Shown one piece after another: positions 1-5,059 of a stretch of DNA of 5,059 nt. A model generated the notes under the pieces. The model was not told the DNA's origin and made no database searches. It saw only the letters and a program-made list of their open reading frames with translations. Numbering within the stretch: the first letter of the stretch is position 1; each line of letters opens with the position of its first letter. Location: assembly GCA_013813955.1 (NCBI GenBank), contig JACCQW010000167.1:1-5059 (forward strand), written 5' to 3'. A program made the translations under genes and the position numbers. The stretch is from Solirubrobacterales bacterium. GTDB lineage: Bacteria; Actinomycetota; Thermoleophilia; Solirubrobacterales; Solirubrobacteraceae.

Positions 1-1
1 C

Positions 2-886
2 CTGCGCGAGCGCCTCGCGCGCGCCACCGCGCGCCGGCTGCTGCGCGCGGTGCGCGGTGATCTGCGCGCGGTGGGGATCTTCCATCCCGTGCAGTGGCCG
101 CTGGCCCGTGCGCTGCTGGCCGCCCGGCCGGGGGCCGAGCTGTGGTACGGGCGCTGGGACCGCTACGAGGTGGCCCCCGACGCGTCCGCGCGGATGCGCG
201 AGCGCCTCACCGTGCTGCACCGGCAGGCGGCCGAGCGCTCGGCGCTGACCTTCGTGGTCTCGGGCAAGCTGCTCAAGCTCGAGCGCGAGGCGGGGCGCGA
301 CGCCGAGCTCGTCGGCCTCGCGGCGGACTCGTTCCCCGCGCCCGACCCCGCCGCCGCGGTGGTCGCCGTCTCGCTGGGGCATCTGGGCCGGCGCACGGAC
401 TGGGCGCTGCTGCGCGGCGTGGCGGAGCTGATGCCCGAGCTCGTGCTGCTGCTCGTCGGCGAGCGCCACGACGAGGAGTGCTCCGGCGACGCGGACTTCG
501 CGTGGTGTCGCACCGCCCCGAACCTCGTCTGGCTGGGGCGACGCAGCGACGAGGAGGCGGCCCGCCTGATCCTGTGCGCCGACGCCGGGATCCTCCCCTT
601 CCGCGTCGAGCCGTTCAACGACGCCGCGCTGCCCTACCGGATCCTCAAGTACGCCCGGCTGGGGCGGCGGACGGTGTCTCCCGAGCTGGCCGGCGTGCAC
701 ACGTGGGACCGCGCGGTGACGACGGTCGCCGGTCCCGCCGCGTTCGCCGCCGCCCTGCGCGCGCAGGCGGGGACACGCGTGCGCCCCGACCTCGAGCTGC
801 GCGCGTGGGCCCTGGAGCAGACCGCCGAGCGCGTCAACGCGCCGCTGTGGGAGCGGCTGCGCGCGCTGGGGATCACGCGGGCCTGA
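2..886 (+). CDS. GT-B fold glycosyltransferase (GT4/GT1-like), C-terminal part; 5' end outside window
   Basis: The likely role is transfer of a sugar from a nucleotide-sugar donor to a growing glycan or lipid-linked acceptor at the cytoplasmic side. The frame is open from the left edge and 294 residues are visible, ending in TGA at 884-886. The GTG at 50 is not preferred as the start, because the frame continues upstream and a family member needs a fuller N-terminal domain. Numbering visible residues, 81-92 (LTFVVSGKLLKL) look like the end of the N-terminal Rossmann domain. Residues 122-153 carry the start of the C-terminal domain (VAVSLGHLGRRTDW, then LLLVGE). Residues 173-179 are PNLVWLG, and 194-231 match the donor-binding stretch (DAGILPF, LPYRILKY, GRRTVSPEL). 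No membrane segment is visible. In the usual P-x-K-x-x-E-Y pattern, the Lys is Arg213 and the Glu is Lys216. It converges on the acyltransferase gene. Family is fairly secure; sugar specificity is not readable. Confidence 0.85.
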   Translation: MRERLARATARRLLRAVRGDLRAVGIFHPVQWPLARALLAARPGAELWYGRWDRYEVAPDASARMRERLTVLHRQAAERSALTFVVSGKLLKLEREAGRDAELVGLAADSFPAPDPAAAVVAVSLGHLGRRTDWALLRGVAELMPELVLLLVGERHDEECSGDADFAWCRTAPNLVWLGRRSDEEAARLILCADAGILPFRVEPFNDAALPYRILKYARLGRRTVSPELAGVHTWDRAVTTVAGPAAFAAALRAQAGTRVRPDLELRAWALEQTAERVNAPLWERLRALGITRA

Positions 887-949
887 GCCACGGGCACGGC
901 AGAGGCGCTCGCAGGACGGCGCCTGATCGACGATCACCCCCGCAGATTG
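887..949. terminator. Convergent intergenic spacer with two small inverted repeats; possible bidirectional terminator
   Basis: These 63 bp separate the stop codons of two converging genes. Two inverted repeats are visible. AGGCGC at 903-908 pairs with GCGCCT at 919-924 across a 10-nt loop. TGATCGACGATCA at 924-936 is a perfect inverted repeat around one central base, more realistically a 4-bp stem with a 5-nt loop. Neither is followed by a T-run on either strand, so neither is a classical intrinsic terminator. Many actinobacterial terminators lack U-tracts, so a role in ending both transcripts is plausible but inferred mainly from position. Confidence 0.3.
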
Positions 950-2335
950 CTACGCCATCCGTTCCGAGCGCGCGAGCAGCTCGTCGATCTCCTCGTCGAT
1001 CCCGCGCGCGAGGCGCTCGGCATCCTCGGCCAGGTCGGCCTGCGCGTAGATGCCGAAGCACGCCTGGTCTTGGATCGTCGTCATCCCGATCGAGATCCCG
1101 TGTCCGTGGGTCAGCGGCACCACCGGGTACGCGAGCTTGGCCTCGCAGCCCATGAGGTACATCGGCTCCCGCGGCCCCGGGATGTTGGACACCGTGAGGT
1201 TCGACAGCCGCGGGCTGGCGAGGATGCCCGAGACGATGCGGCGCACCGTGCGCGGCGCGTAGGCGACCGCGTTGAAGACCGCGTCGATGGTCTCGGGCTC
1301 TCCCTCGCGCTTGCGCTCGCGCATGGCGACGTGGACCTCGCGCAACCGCCAGACGGGGTCGGCCTCCGCGGTCGGCAGCGCGAGGAACAGGAACGCGAGG
1401 CGGTTGCCCCAGCGCTCGCTCGGCGCCTCGACGCTGACCGGCACCATCGCCTTGATCTCGCCCGGTGGCTCGTCGCGCCCGAGCGCCAGGCCGCGCAGCG
1501 CGCCCGCGGTCGCGGTCAGCAGCACGTCGTTGACGGTCGTGTCGAATTGGCGCTTGATCGTCCTGATGTCCTCCAGCGAGCGCGCGAGGCAGGCGAGGTG
1601 GCGCGCCGGCGCCATCGCGCCGTTGAGGCGGCTCGGCGGCGCCGCCGGCGTCGCGGTGTGCAGCAGCGCACGGGTCGCTCGCCACCCCTGGCCGGGAAGC
1701 TCGAGCAGGCGCGACGGCCTGCGCGCGTAGCCGAGCGGCAGCCTGGCAACATCGAGCGTCTGCTCGGCCCGGTGGCGCACGGCCTCGGCGGCGAGCTTCA
1801 TGGCGCCCGGGGCGTCCCGCGGCTCCCAGACCTCGTCGTCGCCGGACTCCGGCTCGGGGCCCGGGTCGAGCAGGAGCGCCATCAGCTCGACGGCCGAGAG
1901 GCCGTCCACGAGGCAGTGGTGGGCCTTGCCGACGACGCCGAAGCGGCCGTCGGGCAGCTCGTCGGCGAGCCACAGCTCCCACAGCGCGCGGCCATGCGCC
2001 AGCGGCGCCGACAGGACCTCGTCGGCGAGTCGCTGGAAGTCGCCATGGCCGGCCCGCAGCACGTGGTCGGCGATGTCGAACCCGGGGTCGTCGACCCACA
2101 CGGGATCATCGAGGCCGAGCGGGACCTCGACCAGCCTCTGGCGGTAGCGCGGCGCGCGGCCGAGCCGGCCCGCGATGTGCGAACGGACCTCCTCGAAGCC
2201 CGGGCGCGAGCCGTCCGCGCGCGGCGCGAACAGCGCCGCCCACCCGACGTGCATCGGCGCCTGGGGCGACTCGAGCGACAGAAAGGCCGCGTCGAGCGCC
2301 GATACCCGCTGCCGGGGTGAGCCGTTGGAATCCAC
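950..2335 (-). CDS. Wax ester synthase / diacylglycerol O-acyltransferase family protein (WS/DGAT)
   Basis: Enzymes of this family move an acyl group from acyl-CoA to diacylglycerol, giving triacylglycerol, or to a fatty alcohol, giving wax ester; they usually sit at the inner face of the membrane. The protein is 461 residues, normal for the family. Visible landmarks are the N-terminal SALDAAFLSLE (12-22), the ALWELWLADEL region (117-127) and the catalytic HHCLVDG (139-145, HHxxxDG with both His and Asp). Further on are NDVLL (269-273), WGNRL (309-313), SNIPGP (383-388) and PLTHGHGISIGM (407-418). No catalytic residue is missing. The GTG at 2335 is chosen because AGGA lies 5 nt upstream and homology starts right after it. 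The open frame continues to 2665, but that part overlaps the 3' end of the upstream gene and has no family features. It lies 67 bp downstream of the GT-C gene on the same strand. Substrate (TAG, wax ester or another alcohol) cannot be told from sequence. Confidence 0.95.
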   Translation of the reverse strand: MDSNGSPRQRVSALDAAFLSLESPQAPMHVGWAALFAPRADGSRPGFEEVRSHIAGRLGRAPRYRQRLVEVPLGLDDPVWVDDPGFDIADHVLRAGHGDFQRLADEVLSAPLAHGRALWELWLADELPDGRFGVVGKAHHCLVDGLSAVELMALLLDPGPEPESGDDEVWEPRDAPGAMKLAAEAVRHRAEQTLDVARLPLGYARRPSRLLELPGQGWRATRALLHTATPAAPPSRLNGAMAPARHLACLARSLEDIRTIKRQFDTTVNDVLLTATAGALRGLALGRDEPPGEIKAMVPVSVEAPSERWGNRLAFLFLALPTAEADPVWRLREVHVAMRERKREGEPETIDAVFNAVAYAPRTVRRIVSGILASPRLSNLTVSNIPGPREPMYLMGCEAKLAYPVVPLTHGHGISIGMTTIQDQACFGIYAQADLAEDAERLARGIDEEIDELLARSERMA

Positions 2336-2350
2336 GGTCGTCCTATGACC
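2336..2350 (-). promoter_or_regulatory. Ribosome binding site deciding the GTG start of the WS/DGAT gene
   Basis: On the minus strand AGGA (2344-2341) stands 5 nt before the GTG codon at 2335-2333, a good Shine-Dalgarno placement that supports this start over the longer open frame. GGTC (2350-2347) and GACC (2339-2336) flank it and could form a 4-bp stem with the AGGA in the 7-nt loop. That hairpin is weak and may be chance. Confidence 0.6.
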
Positions 2351-2353
2351 TAC

Positions 2354-2388
2354 CCGCGATACGCGGCGAGCGCACGTGCCCGGGCACG
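2354..2388. promoter_or_regulatory. Palindrome cluster between the GT-C and WS/DGAT genes; candidate operator or terminator
   Basis: The 67-bp gap contains CGTGCCCGGGCACG at 2375-2388, a perfect 14-bp palindrome. It overlaps the 8-bp palindrome GCACGTGC at 2372-2379. A third inverted repeat, CCGCG-ATA-CGCGG, lies at 2354-2366. Position fits either a protein-binding operator in front of the WS/DGAT gene (start at 2335) or a GC-rich hairpin ending the glycan-gene transcript. No T-run follows on the minus strand, and I see no convincing -35/-10 pair. Function is inferred from symmetry and position only. Confidence 0.35.
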
Positions 2389-2402
2389 CCGGCCGTCGCC
2401 GA

Positions 2403-3854
2403 TCAGCCTGCGTCGGGATGCGCGGCGACGCCGCACCCATCCCCGGACGCTGCGAAAGCCAGGTACGGCCCGCGCCGGGCGATGAGCACGGCGCCGCGGG
2501 GTACGCGGTTCGTGCGGCGACGCACGCCGTCGGCCTCGCCGAAGCGGGTGACCTCCTTGCGGGAGCCGCGCACGTAGACCTCGATCCCCCCGCACCCGGC
2601 GCCCGCCGTGCGCGCGGCGACCCGGTCGCCGCCGACGCCGAGGATCCACCGCGCGTCGGGCACAACGCGGTAGGTCGGGAACGTCAGGCCGCCGCGCTGG
2701 ATGCCGGCCACCACGCGAGGGTCCTCCAGCAGCGCCGCGAGCTGCTCATGCGTGCGCTCGTTGAAGCGCAGCTCGTCGCGCAGGCGGTCGAAGCTCGAGG
2801 CGCGCAGCCCCACGAACGCGGCGCCCAGCACGAGCGCGGCGATCGCGCCCCGGCGCCAGCGCTCACGCCACACGCTCTTCTCGATCGTGGTGAACCCCAT
2901 GACGCCATAGCCGGCCAGGACGCAGAGGGCGACCGCGGGCACGGTCAGGTAGCGCGGCAGGATCGACAGCCCCAGGATCCCGGTGCCCACGAAAGTCAGC
3001 GCGCCGGCGCCCAGCAGCGCGAGTGGCACCGCCATGCGCTCGGTCCCGAAGCGCCGCAGTGCGAGCACGATGCCCAGCGCGCCCGCCGCCGCCACCGGCG
3101 GTCGCGTGACGTCGGCGAGGTACTCGACGAACGCGCGCGGCACGTTGCCCAGGCCACGCTCGCGCCCGAGCTCCTCGGCGAGACCGCTCGTCGCGTGCAC
3201 GCTGAACAGCGGGTCACCGGTCACCGCGAGATCGACCAGCGCCCACGCGACGGGTGCCGCGGCGGCGAGGACGAGCAGGCCCAGCCGGGCGCGCGCGGGG
3301 CGGCGGGGCAGGCACCACAGCCAGTACGCGCCGGCCAGCACCCACGCCTCCGGGCGCAGCAGCCCGGCGACGGCGAGCACGCCCATGGGCGCGATCCCGC
3401 GGCGCGGCCGGCGCGCCTCCAGGACGCCCGCCCACACCACGAGCGCGAGAAACGGCACGTCGACGTACGCCCGCACGGCGTAGAGCGCGAACGCGAAGCT
3501 CGAGCCGACGCACAGCGCCGCGAGCACGCCCGGCCAGGCCCCGAAGAGGGTGCGCCCCAGCGCGTAGGCGCCCCCGGTCAGCGCGACGAGGCTGAGCACG
3601 GTCACGAGCACGAGCAGGCGGTCGGCGTCCTCCCCGGCCGGCGACAGCAGCGCGGCAAGGGCGAGATAGAGCGGGTGCTGGGTCGGCGCCGCGTAGGTCT
3701 CGAAGCCCGGCGCGATCCCGTCGAGCAGGTCGCGTCCCCACACCAGGTGGTAGTAGGCGTCGTAGTTGGGATAGGTCGGGACCGCCGCCCAGGCGACGAC
3801 GGCCCCCAGCGTGAGCAGCGCGAGCGCGAGCCGCTCGGCCCTAGGCGCCGTCAT
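2403..3854 (-). CDS. GT-C fold membrane glycosyltransferase (family 39 / PMT-like)
   Basis: This is a 483-residue polytopic membrane protein. GT-C enzymes take a sugar from a polyprenyl-phosphate carrier on the outer face of the membrane and add it to a glycan, lipid or protein. After a first membrane segment (about 8-26) comes a loop with YPNYDAYYHLVWG (28-40); its Asp32 is the likely catalytic Asp of the family's first extracytoplasmic loop. APTQHPLY (56-63) follows. Further family-like signatures are RAYVDVPF (128-135), LLRPEAW (165-171), GDPLFSVHATSGLAEELG (213-230) and LPRYLTVP (299-306). About ten hydrophobic segments extend to about residue 351, followed by a soluble tail of about 130 residues. 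ATG at 3854 is the start; GGGA lies only 3 nt upstream, a poor spacing. Its first 14 bp overlap the end of the upstream ligase-like gene, suggesting translational coupling. Acceptor and sugar are unknown. Confidence 0.85.
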   Translation of the reverse strand: MTAPRAERLALALLTLGAVVAWAAVPTYPNYDAYYHLVWGRDLLDGIAPGFETYAAPTQHPLYLALAALLSPAGEDADRLLVLVTVLSLVALTGGAYALGRTLFGAWPGVLAALCVGSSFAFALYAVRAYVDVPFLALVVWAGVLEARRPRRGIAPMGVLAVAGLLRPEAWVLAGAYWLWCLPRRPARARLGLLVLAAAAPVAWALVDLAVTGDPLFSVHATSGLAEELGRERGLGNVPRAFVEYLADVTRPPVAAAGALGIVLALRRFGTERMAVPLALLGAGALTFVGTGILGLSILPRYLTVPAVALCVLAGYGVMGFTTIEKSVWRERWRRGAIAALVLGAAFVGLRASSFDRLRDELRFNERTHEQLAALLEDPRVVAGIQRGGLTFPTYRVVPDARWILGVGGDRVAARTAGAGCGGIEVYVRGSRKEVTRFGEADGVRRRTNRVPRGAVLIARRGPYLAFAASGDGCGVAAHPDAG

Positions 3855-5059
3855 CGGTCCCGCCGGCGAGGCCCACCCCCGCGGCCAGCAGGGCCCAGGT
3901 CAGCGGATCCTCGAGAAAGGCCGCGTACAGCAGGGTGTGCACCACGACCGCCACGAAGCCCGCGGCCACCCCGGCGCGCGCGACCGAGCGGTGCGCCCTG
4001 GAGCGCAGCCCCGCGGCGAGCGTTGCGATCGCCACGAATGCGAGCGCCAGGTAGAGCAGCAGCCCACCCGCGCCCTGTTCGGCCGCGACCGTCACGGGGA
4101 TCGTGTGCGACGCGGCGGCCGCGCGCGCGCTGGAGGCCTTCTCCTGGCGGCGGTACTCGCGGCGGAACGCGCCCGCGCCCCAGCCCTGCACGGGCCGGTC
4201 GGTGAACAGCTCGATCCCGCCGGTCACGAGCTCCGAGCGCCCGCTCGTCGCCGCGTCGGCGGACTGGTCCAGGCCCACCGCGCCCGGTGCGGCGAGCACG
4301 ACGACCACCCCCGCGACCGCGAAGGCCGCTGCGGCCGCGGCCGCGCGCCGCAGGCCCCAGCGCAGTGCGCCCAGGACCGCCAGCCCCACGAGCAGCGCCG
4401 TGAACGACGACTGCGACAGCGTGAGGACGAGCCCCGCCCACAGGAGCACCAGCGCGAGCACACATCCCGCCACCGTGCCCGCCCTGCGGCTCCACAGCAA
4501 CAGCGCGACGATCCCGAGCATCACCACGACGAGGAACCGCCCGTAGATGTTGGGGTCGAAGAACAGCGAGTTCACGCGGAAGTAGGACTCGAACTGATTC
4601 GAGCTGATCACCCTGGGGTTGAGCAGCAGCTGGCGCTGCTCGTACTCCCAGAAGCCGATGCCCACGAACACGGCCGCGAGCGCGACCATCACCGCCAGGC
4701 ACCACCCCGCCAGCCGCGTGCTCCAGCGGATGCGCACCAGCAGCGCGAACAGCAGCGCGAACGGGACGTAGAAGAACACGACCTGCGCCAGCGCGCGGTC
4801 GAAGTCGCTGGAGTACGCGGCCTGGGCCGCGTAGAGGACCAGCGCGCCGGCGAGCAGCCACTCCAGCCACCCGCGCTCGCGGACCGGCGCCTCCGGCGCG
4901 CCGCCGTCGCGCAGGCGCGGCACCGCGTAGGCCAGCGCGCCCGCGCCGATGACGAGGTACAGCGGGACGAGCAGGTTGGCCGTGTCACCGCCGGACTCGA
5001 TCGGGATGCGGAAGGGGAGCGTCGCCGCCGCGCCCAGCGCGAGCAGCGCCGGGCGGCGG
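3841..5059 (-). CDS. O-antigen ligase / Wzy polymerase-like membrane protein; 5' end outside window
   Basis: Proteins of this group work on the outer face of the membrane, joining or polymerising undecaprenyl-linked glycans, or transferring them to an acceptor. The visible part is 405 residues, ending in TAG at 3843-3841. The frame runs on through the right edge: 5058-4921 encodes family-like sequence (LPFRIPIESGG, TANLLVPLYLV), so the GTG at 4923 is not the start. Numbering visible residues, VNSLFFDPNIYGRF is at 162-175 and TLSQSSFTALLVG at 213-225. A large extracytoplasmic loop carries SGRSELVTGGIELF (272-285), DRPVQGWGAGAF (287-298) and SHTIPVTVAAEQGAGG (317-332). This matches the Wzy_C pattern, an Arg (274) followed by a His (318) and E-x-G, the pair considered important in WaaL-type ligases. 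Many hydrophobic segments flank it. Ligase and polymerase cannot be told apart from sequence. It overlaps the downstream GT-C gene by 14 bp, so the two are probably co-transcribed. Confidence 0.85.
   Translation of the reverse strand, partial: RRPALLALGAAATLPFRIPIESGGDTANLLVPLYLVIGAGALAYAVPRLRDGGAPEAPVRERGWLEWLLAGALVLYAAQAAYSSDFDRALAQVVFFYVPFALLFALLVRIRWSTRLAGWCLAVMVALAAVFVGIGFWEYEQRQLLLNPRVISSNQFESYFRVNSLFFDPNIYGRFLVVVMLGIVALLLWSRRAGTVAGCVLALVLLWAGLVLTLSQSSFTALLVGLAVLGALRWGLRRAAAAAAAFAVAGVVVVLAAPGAVGLDQSADAATSGRSELVTGGIELFTDRPVQGWGAGAFRREYRRQEKASSARAAAASHTIPVTVAAEQGAGGLLLYLALAFVAIATLAAGLRSRAHRSVARAGVAAGFVAVVVHTLLYAAFLEDPLTWALLAAGVGLAGGTDDGA

Noticed and set aside
50..52. GTG at 50 as the start of the GT-B glycosyltransferase
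   Set aside because: The frame is open to the left edge, there is no convincing ribosome site, and starting there would cut the N-terminal domain far too short.
873..2099. 408-codon minus-strand frame overlapping the acyltransferase
   Set aside because: It is Arg/Ala-rich shadow translation of the real WS/DGAT frame, running past its stop into the convergent spacer.
947..2320. 457-codon + strand open frame opposite the acyltransferase gene
   Set aside because: The composition is Arg/Ala/Val/Glu-biased with no motif, and the opposite strand carries the complete WS/DGAT with its catalytic motif. Treated as a shadow.
2336..2665. In-frame N-terminal extension of the WS/DGAT gene by 110 codons
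   Set aside because: It overlaps the GT-C gene, has no WS/DGAT similarity, crosses the palindromic gap, and a well-spaced AGGA supports the GTG at 2335.
2376..4205. 609-codon open frame on the + strand opposite the GT-C and ligase-like genes
   Set aside because: It is rich in Arg, Ala, Gly, Pro and His with no domain or hydrophobic pattern, while the minus strand encodes clear membrane proteins. It is a high-G+C antisense shadow.
4322..4350. GC-only repetitive patch (GCGGCC repeats) in the ligase-like gene
   Set aside because: It encodes a run of Ala leading into a membrane segment; this is ordinary alanine codon usage at high G+C, not a separate repeat element.
4921..4923. GTG at 4923 as the start of the ligase-like gene
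   Set aside because: The frame continues to the window edge with typical hydrophobic family sequence upstream, so the real start lies outside.

Overview
The window is very G+C-rich (about three quarters G+C by eye) with strong G/C third-position bias. It holds four densely packed protein genes. The gene content and base composition suggest a high-G+C actinobacterium: a WS/DGAT-type acyltransferase, a family 39-like GT-C membrane glycosyltransferase and an O-antigen-ligase/Wzy-like protein. The style of the two membrane proteins resembles soil Thermoleophilia such as Solirubrobacterales. That placement is inference, since the window has no rRNA or phylogenetic marker.

Layout. (1) 2-886, + strand: the C-terminal 294 residues of a cytoplasmic GT-B glycosyltransferase whose start lies left of the window. 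(2) 887-949: a 63-bp convergent spacer with two small inverted repeats. (3) 950-2335, - strand: a complete 461-residue WS/DGAT acyltransferase with the HHxxxDG motif, starting at a GTG. (4) 2336-2402: a 67-bp gap with a perfect 14-bp palindrome. (5) 2403-3854, - strand: a complete 483-residue polytopic GT-C glycosyltransferase. (6) 3841-5059, - strand: a polytopic O-antigen ligase/polymerase-like protein, complete at its C-terminus and running off the right edge at its N-terminus. Genes 5 and 6 overlap by 14 bp.

How they may work together. The O-antigen ligase-like protein, the GT-C transferase and the GT-B transferase all fit assembly of a cell-surface or extracellular glycan. The GT-B enzyme would add sugars from nucleotide donors in the cytoplasm. 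The GT-C enzyme would use lipid-linked sugars on the outer face, and the ligase/polymerase would join or polymerise the glycan. The WS/DGAT makes neutral storage lipid or another acyl ester. It lies downstream of the glycan genes on the same strand, but the palindromic gap leaves open whether it belongs to the same transcript. The sequence contains no mobile element, CRISPR array, tRNA or rRNA that I can see, and no stretch over 300 bp without a gene. I find no convincing new biological system. The points worth a second look are modest: an altered donor-site motif in the GT-B enzyme, the palindrome, and the gene overlap.
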